38,751 bases of DNA from NCBI GenBank assembly GCA_036274895.1, contig DASUEU010000025.1, positions 1 through 38,751 of the forward strand. The letters are read 5' to 3'. The notes under the pieces were generated by a model. That model did not search any database and was not told the origin of the DNA. It saw only the letters and a list, made by a program, of their open reading frames with translations. The stretch is from CALMKX01 sp036274895 (GTDB lineage Bacteria > Acidobacteriota > Thermoanaerobaculia > Multivoradales > SZUA-115). Every line of letters starts with the position of its first letter. The stretch's first letter is position 1. The position numbers and the translations under genes are program-made. Positions 7,554 to 14,786 of this stretch are shown here, piece after piece.

Positions 7554-7940
7554 ATGAACTGGGATCCCCTCGTCGAGGCGGCCCTCCTCGCGCGCCAGCG
7601 CGCCCACGCTCCCTACAGCCACTTCCAGGTCGGCGCCGCCCTGGCGACCGAGGACGGCCGGATCTTCGGCGGCTGCAACGTCGAGAACCGCTCCTTCGGC
7701 ATGACCATCTGCGCCGAGCGCACGGCCCTGGTCTCGTCGGTGGCCGCGGCGGCCGGCAAGCCCGTGGCGATCGCCGTGGTCGCCGACGCCTCGCCCCCGG
7801 CCCGCCCCTGCGCCCTCTGCCTGGGCACCCTGGTCGAGCTCACCGAGGACCTGCCGATCCTGCTCTTCAACCTCCAGGGCGAGCGCCACGAGACCACCCT
7901 CAAGACCCTCCTGCCCGACCCCTTCGTCTGGCCGAGGTGA
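7554..7940 (+). CDS. cdd: Cytidine deaminase
   Basis: Zinc-dependent deaminase of cytidine/deoxycytidine in pyrimidine salvage, 128 residues, the usual length of the homotetrameric type. Motifs: APYSHFQVGAAL (substrate pocket), GCNVENRS, the zinc and proton-shuttle motif TICAERTAL, and a second zinc-ligand pair in PARPCALCLGTLVEL. In most family members that second motif is PCGxCRQ. Here Gly is Ala and the Arg-Gln is Leu-Gly, a mild divergence, while both cysteines remain. ATG at 7554 lies six bases after a -10 element. It is the first gene of a compact operon, 16 bases before mqnD. Confidence 0.9.
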   Translation: MNWDPLVEAALLARQRAHAPYSHFQVGAALATEDGRIFGGCNVENRSFGMTICAERTALVSSVAAAAGKPVAIAVVADASPPARPCALCLGTLVELTEDLPILLFNLQGERHETTLKTLLPDPFVWPR

Positions 7941-7956
7941 TACCCTCCCCGCCGCC

Positions 7957-8805
7957 ATGAGCGAGACCACCCTGATCCGTATCGCCCACAGTCCGGACTC
8001 GGACGACGCCTTCATGTTCTACGCCCTGACCCAGGGCCTGCTGGACACTTCGGGGCTGGCCATCGAGCACCAGCTCGCTGATATCGAGACCTTGAACCAG
8101 GCGGCCTTCGAGGGCCGCTTCGAGATCACCGCCCTCTCCTTCCACGCCTACGCCTACCTCGCCGACCGCTACCGCCTGATGCCCTCCGGCGCGAGCTTCG
8201 GCGACGGCTACGGCCCGGTGGTGGTGGCCCGCCAGGGCTTCGACCGCGCTGGGCTGGCCGGCCGGCGGGTGGCGATTCCCGGCCGGCTGACCACCGCCGC
8301 CCTCGTCTTGCGGCTCTGGCAGCCGCAGGTGGAGACCGCCGTGGTGCCCTTCGACCAGATCCTGCCGGCCGTGGCCTCCGGCGAGTTCGAGGCCGGGGTG
8401 GTGATCCACGAAGGCCAGCTGACCTTTGAGGAGCATGGCCTGCGGTCGGTGGTCGACCTAGGAGCCTGGTGGAAGGAGGAGACCGGCGGCCCCCTGCCCT
8501 TGGGCGGCAACGGCATCCGCCGCGATCTGCCCGAGGAGCTCCAGCAGCGACTCTGCCGGCTGCTCACCCAGAGCATCGACTACGCCCTTTCCCACCGCAG
8601 CGAGGCCCTCTCCTACGCCATCCGCTACGCCCGCGACCTGGAAGACGACCCGGTGCGCTCGGACCGCTTCGTGGGCATGTACGTCAACGAGTGGACCCAG
8701 CGCTACGGCGAAGCGGGAAGGCGAGCCGTTCAGCTCTTGCTCGACCGCGCCGCCGAGGCCGGCATCCTGCCGAACCCGGTCGTGGCCGAGTTCGTCGAGG
8801 TTTGA
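7957..8805 (+). CDS. mqnD: 1,4-dihydroxy-6-naphthoate synthase MqnD (futalosine menaquinone pathway)
   Basis: MqnD converts cyclic dehypoxanthine futalosine to 1,4-dihydroxy-6-naphthoate in the alternative menaquinone route. The 282-residue product begins with the family signature IAHSPDSDDAFMFYAL, then DIETLNQAAFEGRFEITALSF (ligand-lobe region with the conserved LN) and GDGYGPVVVARQ, ending in the two-lobed periplasmic-binding-like fold (PLGGNGIRRDL, YALSHRSEAL). ATG at 7957 directly precedes the signature. It lies in the cdd-mqnD-gph operon; its stop overlaps a TTG start for gph as TTGA. No other mqn gene is present in the window, so the pathway is completed elsewhere. Confidence 0.9.
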   Translation: MSETTLIRIAHSPDSDDAFMFYALTQGLLDTSGLAIEHQLADIETLNQAAFEGRFEITALSFHAYAYLADRYRLMPSGASFGDGYGPVVVARQGFDRAGLAGRRVAIPGRLTTAALVLRLWQPQVETAVVPFDQILPAVASGEFEAGVVIHEGQLTFEEHGLRSVVDLGAWWKEETGGPLPLGGNGIRRDLPEELQQRLCRLLTQSIDYALSHRSEALSYAIRYARDLEDDPVRSDRFVGMYVNEWTQRYGEAGRRAVQLLLDRAAEAGILPNPVVAEFVEV

Positions 8806-9467
8806 GCGCGCTGGGCGCCCCGTCTGTCACGGGGGTGGTGTTCGACCTCGACGGCACCCTGGTCGACTCTCGCGAGGACCTCGCCGCAGCGGTCAACCGA
8901 CTGCGCCGTGACCTCGCGCTGCCGGAGCTGCCCCTCGCCGAGGTGGTCGCCAAGGTCGGGGGCGGAGCCCGCGAGCTGGTGCGCCGCAGCCTGCCGGCGA
9001 CCACCGGCGACGAGGCACTCTCCGCCGCCCTGTCGCGCTTCCTGGTGCACTACGACCAGGTCTGCCTCGACGTCACCCGGCCCTATCCCGGCATCACCGA
9101 TCTGCTGGGGGAGCTGGCACCCCGCCTACCCCTGGCCGTGCTCACCAACAAGCCGGAAGCTCTCTCGCGCAAGATCCTCGCCGGCCTCGGTCTGGCCCCT
9201 GCCTTCCAGGCGATCGTCGGGGGCGACACCCTGCCGGTGAAGAAGCCCGACCCCCAGGGCCTGCTCTGGCTGGCAGAGCATCTCGGCTGCCCGCCGACGA
9301 GCCTGGTGCTGGTGGGCGACAGCCCGATCGACTTCCACACCGCGCAGGCAGCCGGTGCTCGAGCGATCCTGGTCGAGTGGGGATTCACCGCCCCCGACAC
9401 GCTGGCCGAGCTGCCGGCGCCGAAGGTCCCGGACAGCGGAGAGCTGGCGAAGCTGCTTCGATCGTAG
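8802..9467 (+). CDS. gph: HAD-family phosphoglycolate phosphatase-like hydrolase
   Basis: HAD superfamily phosphatase, 221 residues, most like Gph, which removes phosphate from 2-phosphoglycolate. Motif I is VFDLDGTLVDSREDL with the nucleophile Asp, motif II is LAVLTNKPEAL, the motif III lysine is in PVKKPDPQGL, and motif IV is LVGDSPIDFHTA. The helical cap lies between motifs I and II. There is no ATG near the start: TTG at 8802 overlaps the mqnD stop and is preferred for coupling, and in-frame GTGs at 8835 and 8838 would remove only 11-12 residues. The exact substrate cannot be read from the sequence; pyrophosphatase or other sugar-phosphatase roles are possible in this family. Confidence 0.82.
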   Translation: MSALGAPSVTGVVFDLDGTLVDSREDLAAAVNRLRRDLALPELPLAEVVAKVGGGARELVRRSLPATTGDEALSAALSRFLVHYDQVCLDVTRPYPGITDLLGELAPRLPLAVLTNKPEALSRKILAGLGLAPAFQAIVGGDTLPVKKPDPQGLLWLAEHLGCPPTSLVLVGDSPIDFHTAQAAGARAILVEWGFTAPDTLAELPAPKVPDSGELAKLLRS

Positions 9468-9473
9468 GGAGCC

Positions 9474-9812
9474 TCAGCCTTCGGCGGCGACCGCCTGATC
9501 GACCGAGTCGTAAATCGGGAAGAGAGAGAGGAGGCCGGCGACCTCGAGGAGCTTGCGTACCCGCTCGGCCGGCTGGACCAGGATCACCTTGCGCTTGCGC
9601 TCCCCGAACCGCCCCAGATACCCCACCAGCTCGCCCAGGCCCGTCGAGTCGATGTAGTTGATCTGGGAGAAGTCGAGCACCACGTGGCCCAGCTCCTCCT
9701 CGAGCGTCCGCTCGAGGGTCTGGGCGAAGAAGGCGGCGCTTTCACCGAGCTTGATCATGCCGCCCACGACGAGCAGGGTCATCCCAGGCAGCTGTCGCTT
9801 CTCGAGGAACAT
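9474..9812 (-). CDS. STAS-domain protein, anti-sigma factor antagonist type
   Basis: A single STAS domain of 112 residues. The typical strand-turn HVVLDFSQINYIDSTGLGELVGYL carries Ser at the position phosphorylated in SpoIIAA/RsbV proteins (DSTGLG). These proteins relieve anti-sigma factors when unphosphorylated. No kinase or sigma factor is encoded next to it, so its partner is unknown. The start ATG at 9810-9812 lacks a Shine-Dalgarno. TAGACT sits 12 bases upstream on this strand as a possible -10. The gene converges on gph with six bases between, and diverges from the FadL-like porin. Confidence 0.85.
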   Translation of the reverse strand: MFLEKRQLPGMTLLVVGGMIKLGESAAFFAQTLERTLEEELGHVVLDFSQINYIDSTGLGELVGYLGRFGERKRKVILVQPAERVRKLLEVAGLLSLFPIYDSVDQAVAAEG

Positions 9813-9895
9813 GGGGAGGAAGCGAGTCTAGCAGAGGGGAGGGCTTGTTCTTCGGTTATCCTCTCGCTCGCCAGCCCTTCGAGGACGACATCCCC

Positions 9896-11185
9896 ATGAG
9901 CCGACGCCCCCTTCTGACCCTGCTCGCCGCCCTGCCTTTCCTCGCCCCGCTCGCGGCTTCGGCCGCCGGAGTGGAGAGCTTCCAGCACGGGGGGCGGGCC
10001 ACCGCCCAGGCGGGCGCCTTCACCGCCCGCGCCGACGACCCCTCGGCCGTGACCTACAACCCTGCCGGCATCGTCCAGCTGGACGGCTTGCAGATCCTCG
10101 GCGGCCTCGACTTCCGCAACGCCAGCGACGATTTCCTGAGCTCTGCGGGGAATCACCGGGCCAACCACACCATCCAGTTCCCGCCGGCCTTCTACCTGAC
10201 CTGGAAGCCCGCCGAGGACTCCTCCTGGGCCCTGGGGCTCGGGCTCGACACGCCCGCCTGGTACCGCGTGGAGTGGAACACCGCCCTCTTCCCCGGCCGC
10301 TTCACCACCCGCCTCCAGGAGGTGCGCTTCTTCGAGCTGCACCCGGTCGCCGCTTACCAGCTCAACGAGCGCTGGAGTGTCGGCGGCGGCGTGCGCTACC
10401 TGACGGGCACCCTGGAGTACGGTTTCAACGTTCTCGGTGAGGGGCTCGATCCCGCCACCCTGCAGCTCGTGGCGGCGGAGTTGGAGGCGACGACCGAGGC
10501 CGACGTGGACGCCCTCGCCTTCGACCTCGGCGTGACCTACGACGCCAACGTCTGGGGCTTCGGCGCGGTCTACCGCAGCGCCGCGAAGCTCGAGGGCCGC
10601 GGGGACTTCGACCTCTCGGTGCGCGACATCAACGCACCCCAGTCGGAGAGTTTCATTCTCTCCCGCTTCCCCTACGACCGCGCCGAGCAGGGCTTCGAGA
10701 TGCCGGCGGAGCTGCGGGGGGGCTTGTGGGTGGCCCCCTACCCCGAGCTGCGCATCGAGCTGGACGCCTCCCTCCAGACCTGGTCCAGCCTCGGCGACGG
10801 CGACGTGGTGGTCCAGCCCGCCTCCGGGGCGGGAACTACGGCTCCGGTGGTGATTGACCGTCCCCGCGACTGGGACGACACGATCTCGCTGCGCCTCGGC
10901 ATCGAAGGGGACGTGAGCGAGCAGCTCAGCCTGATGGGCGGCGTCGCCCTCGAGCCCTCGCCGGTGCCGGACGCCACCCGCGAGCCCGGCTACCCCCGGG
11001 GCGACGCCCTGGTCTACGCCGTGGGCGCCAGCTACCACTTCCCCCGCATCAGCTTCGACCTCGGCTACTCCTACCACGACTACGACACCGTGAACGAGAA
11101 CCCCGAAGACCTCGGCGGCGTCGCCGGCGGCCGCTACAGCGGCTTCGAGCACGCCTGGTCGTTCTCGGTGCGCTGGCGGCGGTAG
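9896..11185 (+). CDS. FadL/OMPP1-family outer-membrane transporter
   Basis: Outer-membrane beta-barrel of the FadL family, which admits long-chain fatty acids or other hydrophobic compounds. The product has 429 residues and a signal peptide (LLTLLAALPFLAPLAASAAG). The mature start GVESFQHGGRATAQAGAFTARADDPSAVTYNPAG is the family's N-terminal hatch signature (AxADDPSAxxxNPAG). The rest alternates barrel strands and ends in an aromatic-rich last strand, WSFSVRWRR. ATG at 9896 was chosen because the signal peptide follows directly, with a weak GAGG about 11 bases upstream. It lies within 3 kb of a FadJ-type beta-oxidation gene, which suggests fatty-acid uptake and use, although the two are not in one operon. 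Confidence 0.88.
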   Translation: MSRRPLLTLLAALPFLAPLAASAAGVESFQHGGRATAQAGAFTARADDPSAVTYNPAGIVQLDGLQILGGLDFRNASDDFLSSAGNHRANHTIQFPPAFYLTWKPAEDSSWALGLGLDTPAWYRVEWNTALFPGRFTTRLQEVRFFELHPVAAYQLNERWSVGGGVRYLTGTLEYGFNVLGEGLDPATLQLVAAELEATTEADVDALAFDLGVTYDANVWGFGAVYRSAAKLEGRGDFDLSVRDINAPQSESFILSRFPYDRAEQGFEMPAELRGGLWVAPYPELRIELDASLQTWSSLGDGDVVVQPASGAGTTAPVVIDRPRDWDDTISLRLGIEGDVSEQLSLMGGVALEPSPVPDATREPGYPRGDALVYAVGASYHFPRISFDLGYSYHDYDTVNENPEDLGGVAGGRYSGFEHAWSFSVRWRR

Positions 11186-11219
11186 AGAACCTGCCGGGCC
11201 GAAGCGGCACCTGCGCCAC

Positions 11220-12236
11220 CTAGGCGCAGCCGGAGCGCTCAGAGAGAGCCAGGACCGTCTCCCGCAGGCTCTCCTCAAACGGGATGCGAGGCGACCAGCC
11301 GAGCTCCCGGCGGGCCCGCTCACAGGAGAAGTTCCACACCTTGCCGCTGACCGCGGTCGCGATGACCTCGGGCGTCGCCGTTCGAGGCGTCCCCATCAGA
11401 CGATGACTGAGACGGTCGTAGAGGGGGAGGATCGGCGCCAGTACCGACGGCAGGACCATCAACGGCGGCTTGACCCGTGGATCGATGGTGCCCAGGGTCC
11501 GCACCAGCTGCTCGAAGCTCGGTGCGGCCTCGTAGCCCACGATGAAGCGGCCCTGGGCGCCCTGCTCGGCCGCCAGCACGTGGGCATCGGCAGCATCTCG
11601 AACGTCCACGAAGCTGAAGTTCCCGCGCGGCGCACCCAGACGAAACTCGCCCATCAGACAGGCCTCGATGAGGTCCAGGGTGGGCGTGTTGCGGGCGAAG
11701 CCGGGGCCGAGGATGCCGGCGGGCAGAATCGTCGCCAGCGACAGGCCGAGCTCGTCGGCCAGCCGCCATGCCAGATGCTCGGATTGGGTCTTGGCCCGGA
11801 AGTAGGCAACGCGCAGGTCGGTCGCCCAGTCCTCCTCGGTGACCGGAGGAGCCCCCGGCGGAGTCAGGGGCAGCGTCACCACCGAGGAGGTCAGGACGAC
11901 GCGAGTCACCCCGGCAAAGGCCGCGGCCCGCAGGGCGGTCTCGGTTCCACGCAGGGCGGAATCGAGGATCTCGGCATCGCGGTGCGGCTCGGCCGTCGAG
12001 TAGACGGCCGCGACGTGGAAGAGCGTGTCGAGGCCCTCGAGAGCGGCCCTCATCGCCCTCTCGTCCCTGACGTCGGCCTCGGCCAGCTCCACTCCTCCGA
12101 GGGCCTCGAGGCGCGCCGACTTCTCCCTATCGGACCGAGAGCGCACCGTGGTGCGCACCGCGTGGCCTCGCGCCGAGAGGATGCGCACGAGGTTGAAGCC
12201 GAGGTGGCCGTTGCCACCGGTGACCAGGCACTTCAT
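11220..12236 (-). CDS. Extended SDR NAD(P)-dependent epimerase/reductase (dihydroflavonol-4-reductase-like)
   Basis: Extended short-chain dehydrogenase/reductase, 338 residues. The N-terminal Rossmann motif is VTGGNGHLGFNLVRIL (TGGxGxxG). The catalytic residues are in VVLTSSVVTL (Ser) and YFRAK (Tyr-x-x-x-Lys, about 168-172). The sequence resembles the dihydroflavonol-4-reductase / 3-beta-HSD-like subgroup (AGVTRVVLTSSV; LATILPAGILGPG; SFVDVRDAADAHVLA). The substrate is unknown. ATG at 12234-12236 has GAGG eight bases upstream. The gene is divergent from fadJ, and the shared gap holds an 18-base imperfect palindrome that could be an operator. Confidence 0.85.
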   Translation of the reverse strand: MKCLVTGGNGHLGFNLVRILSARGHAVRTTVRSRSDREKSARLEALGGVELAEADVRDERAMRAALEGLDTLFHVAAVYSTAEPHRDAEILDSALRGTETALRAAAFAGVTRVVLTSSVVTLPLTPPGAPPVTEEDWATDLRVAYFRAKTQSEHLAWRLADELGLSLATILPAGILGPGFARNTPTLDLIEACLMGEFRLGAPRGNFSFVDVRDAADAHVLAAEQGAQGRFIVGYEAAPSFEQLVRTLGTIDPRVKPPLMVLPSVLAPILPLYDRLSHRLMGTPRTATPEVIATAVSGKVWNFSCERARRELGWSPRIPFEESLRETVLALSERSGCA

Positions 12237-12273
12237 GACGGAATCCTCGCTGTCGAAGCCGGAGTCTCGCCTG

Positions 12274-12291
12274 TTGCGACGATCGTTTCAA
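12274..12291. promoter_or_regulatory. Imperfect 18-base palindrome, possible operator
   Basis: TTGCGACGATCGTTTCAA is symmetric around ACGATCGT (14 of 18 positions) and lies 38 bases upstream of the SDR gene, in the divergent gap with fadJ. The size and the TTG/CAA ends suit a dimeric repressor of the TetR or LacI kind. No regulator gene is next to it. Confidence 0.3.
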
Positions 12292-12332
12292 TGATCGGCC
12301 GCCGCGCTACCCTACCGAAGCAGGGGGGGCAA

Positions 12333-12354
12333 TGGCCTCCCCGGCCCGGGAGGC
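12333..12354. repeat. GC-rich hairpin in the SDR-fadJ divergent gap
   Basis: GGCCTCCC (12333-12340) and GGGAGGCC (12347-12354) can pair around a six-base loop. Together with a TACACT hexamer at 12435-12440 (a possible -10 for fadJ) this is all that is visible in the 273-base gap besides the palindrome at 12274. Confidence 0.35.
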
Positions 12355-12509
12355 CTCGTGCCCGCTCGCCCAGCGAGAAGACCCTGCCGGTCCGGGTTGA
12401 GGGAACCCGCCCGTCCCCCTCCCCCCACCTGCGATACACTTGCCGCAGTGCGGCTTAACGTGACACAGCGGCCGGCCCGAGGGTGGGCCTGGCAGAGAGG
12501 GTGACGACC

Positions 12510-14657
12510 GTGGGCAAGTCCTTCCATCTCCAGGTGGGTCCCGACCGTCTCGCGACCCTGGTCTTCGATACTCCGGGCAAGAAGGTCAACGTCTTCGACC
12601 GGGAGGTCTTGACCGAGCTCGAGGCCCTGATCGCGGAGCTCGGCCGGCGCACCGACATCGGCTGCTTGGTGCTGCTCTCCGGCAAGGAGGGCACCTTCAT
12701 CGCCGGGGCGGACGTCAACCTGATCGCCGCCGTCACCGACCCCCGCGAGGCCGAGGAGGGGGTGCGGGGCGGGCAGCGGGTGTTCGCCGCCTGGGAGGCC
12801 CTGCCCTTCCCCACCGTCGCCGCCATCCGCGGCACCTGCATGGGCGGCGGCACCGAGCTGGCCCTGGCCAGCACCTATCGCGTCGCCTCGGACCGCGAGC
12901 AGGTCCGCATCGGCCTGCCGGAGATCCGGCTTGGCATCCTGCCCGCGTGGGGCGGCTGCACCCGCCTGCCGCGGCTGATCGGCATCGCCGCGGCCCTGGA
13001 CATCATCCTGGCCGGCAAGAGCGTCCCGTCCAGCCGGGCTTTCAAGATCGGCCTGGTCGACGCCCTCCTGCCGGATGCCTCCTTCCTCGCCCTGGTGCGC
13101 GACTTCGCCCTCGCCCGGAAGGACAAGAAGCGCTCCGGCGGCGGCAAGGACGGCGGCCTGCAGCAGTTCCTGCTCGAGAAGAACCCGCTCGGCCGAGCGA
13201 TCCTCTTCTCCCAGGCCAGGAAGCAGACCCTGGCCCAGACCAAGGGCCAGTACCCGGCGCCGATCGCCGCCCTCGAGACCGTCCGCACCGGCATCGAGAA
13301 GGGCCGCGAGGCCGGCTTCGACGCCGAGGCCAAGGCCGCCTCCGGGCTCGCTACCGGGGCGATCTCGAAGAACCTCATCCACGTCTTCCAGCTGATGGAG
13401 GGGGTGAAGAAGGCCGGGCCCAAGGTGGAGGGGCCCCTGCCGCCGGTGCGCGAAGTGCTGGTGCTCGGCGCCGGGGTGATGGGCGGCGGCATCGCTCACC
13501 TGGTGGCCGACCAGGTAGGCATCCCGGTGCGCCTCAAGGACATCAACGCCAAGGCCCTCGAAAGCGGCATGGCCCACGCCGCCGGCCTCTTCGCCAAGCA
13601 GGTCAAGCGGCGCCGCCTGTCGCGGACCGAGGCCCGCCGTCGCCTGACCCTGCTCCGCCCCACGCTCGCCGACAGCGGTTATGCCGGGGCCGACCTGATG
13701 ATCGAGGCCGTGGTGGAGAACCTGGGCGTCAAGCAAAAGGTCTTCGCCGAGGTCGCCGGCAAGACCCGTGACGAGGCGATCCTGGCCTCGAATACCTCTT
13801 CGCTCTCGATCGACAAGATCGGCGAGCTGACGCCCCACCGCGAGCGGGTGGTGGGCATGCACTTCTTCAACCCGGTCGACAAGATGCCCCTGATCGAGGT
13901 GATCGCCGGGGAGAAGACCGGCCCAACCGCCGTGGCCGTGGTCTTCGACATCGCCAAGAAGCTGGGCAAGACGCCGGTGGCGGTCAAGGACGGTCCGGGC
14001 TTCCTGGTCAACCGCCTGCTGATGTTCTATTCGCTCGAAGCCCTCTGGCTGCTCGACGAGGGCTTCGCCATCGAGCACATCGACCAGGCCATGACCCGCT
14101 GGGGCATGCCGCTCGGCCCCATGGCCTTGACCGACGAGGTGGGGGCGGACGTGGCGGTGAAGGTGGCCCACATCATCGGCGAGGCCTTCCCCGATCGCCT
14201 GCCCCTGCCGGGCTGGCTGGACAAGACCGCCGGCTCGGGTCGGCTGGGCGCCAAGACCGGCGCCGGCTTTTACCGCTACGAGAAGGGCCGCCGCACGGTG
14301 CCGGATGCCGAGGTCTACGCGCTGCTGGGCCTGCGGCCCCGCTTCCCCAACCCGGACCTCGACGCCCTGGCGGAGCGCATGGTGCTGCCGATGGTCAACG
14401 AGGCGGCCCGCTGCCTGGCCGAAGGTGTGGTGGCCGACGCCGGCAGCCTCGACCTGGCGATGATCATGGGCACCGGCTTCCCGCCTTTCCGCGGCGGCCT
14501 CTGCCGCTGGGCGGACGGCGTGGGCCTGCACGCCCTGATCGAGACGCTCGAGCGCCTGGCCGCCACGGTGGGGCCCCGCTTCCACCCCGCCGAAGCCCTG
14601 CGGGCCGCAGCGGGAGGTGGGGGCTTCTACGGGCGCTTCGGTCCGAGATCTTCGTGA
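12510..14657 (+). CDS. fadJ: Fused enoyl-CoA hydratase / 3-hydroxyacyl-CoA dehydrogenase (FadJ/FadB type)
   Basis: Multifunctional beta-oxidation alpha subunit of 715 residues. The N-terminal crotonase domain (about 1-190) shows the oxyanion-hole region FIAGADVNLI and both catalytic-glutamate regions, GGGTELALAS and GLPEIRLGILPAWGG. The dehydrogenase part has the NAD fold VLVLGAGVMGGGIAHL (about 320), ILASNTSSLSI, the catalytic histidine in VVGMHFFNPVDKMPLIEV, and the C-terminal dimer domain (GPGFLVNRLL; GAGFYRYEKG). GTG at 12510 was chosen because AGAGG ends nine bases upstream. GTG codons at 12483 and 12501 are in frame but poorly spaced. There is no thiolase (FadI/FadA) gene beside it, so the partner is encoded elsewhere. 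A weak hairpin at 14669-14684 follows the stop. Confidence 0.93.
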   Translation: MGKSFHLQVGPDRLATLVFDTPGKKVNVFDREVLTELEALIAELGRRTDIGCLVLLSGKEGTFIAGADVNLIAAVTDPREAEEGVRGGQRVFAAWEALPFPTVAAIRGTCMGGGTELALASTYRVASDREQVRIGLPEIRLGILPAWGGCTRLPRLIGIAAALDIILAGKSVPSSRAFKIGLVDALLPDASFLALVRDFALARKDKKRSGGGKDGGLQQFLLEKNPLGRAILFSQARKQTLAQTKGQYPAPIAALETVRTGIEKGREAGFDAEAKAASGLATGAISKNLIHVFQLMEGVKKAGPKVEGPLPPVREVLVLGAGVMGGGIAHLVADQVGIPVRLKDINAKALESGMAHAAGLFAKQVKRRRLSRTEARRRLTLLRPTLADSGYAGADLMIEAVVENLGVKQKVFAEVAGKTRDEAILASNTSSLSIDKIGELTPHRERVVGMHFFNPVDKMPLIEVIAGEKTGPTAVAVVFDIAKKLGKTPVAVKDGPGFLVNRLLMFYSLEALWLLDEGFAIEHIDQAMTRWGMPLGPMALTDEVGADVAVKVAHIIGEAFPDRLPLPGWLDKTAGSGRLGAKTGAGFYRYEKGRRTVPDAEVYALLGLRPRFPNPDLDALAERMVLPMVNEAARCLAEGVVADAGSLDLAMIMGTGFPPFRGGLCRWADGVGLHALIETLERLAATVGPRFHPAEALRAAAGGGGFYGRFGPRSS

Positions 14658-14668
14658 GGCTGGGATCT

Positions 14669-14688
14669 GTCCTCGTTCGGGGACGTTT
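14669..14688 (+). terminator. Weak hairpin after fadJ
   Basis: GTCCTC and GGGGAC (14669-14674, 14679-14684) pair, with one G-U, around GTTC and are followed by a short GTTT. It is a marginal intrinsic terminator, supported mainly by its place just after the stop. Confidence 0.3.
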
Positions 14689-14725
14689 CGGCCAACCGGG
14701 CAGGGTCTGTCTCATATTCCTCCCC

Positions 14726-14741
14726 TGGCACGGATAGTGCT
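14726..14741 (+). promoter_or_regulatory. Sigma-54 (RpoN) promoter in front of the VWFA-related gene
   Basis: TGGCACGGATAGTGCT matches the sigma-54 consensus TGGCACGNNNNTTGCW at every fixed position but one, with the GG and GC doublets at the required 10-base spacing. The predicted start site is near 14752, giving a leader of about 35 bases to the ATG at 14787, which is preceded by AAGGAGAG. No enhancer-binding protein gene or upstream activator site was recognised in the window. Confidence 0.6.
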
Positions 14742-14786
14742 CAAGTGCCCTCCCGAGAGCCCAAGAACAAAGCCAAGGAGAGCCCA

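Noticed and set aside
12312..14585. 757-codon open frame antisense to fadJ
   Set aside because: Low-complexity Gly/Ala/Arg/His/Gln composition and full overlap with a conserved enzyme gene.
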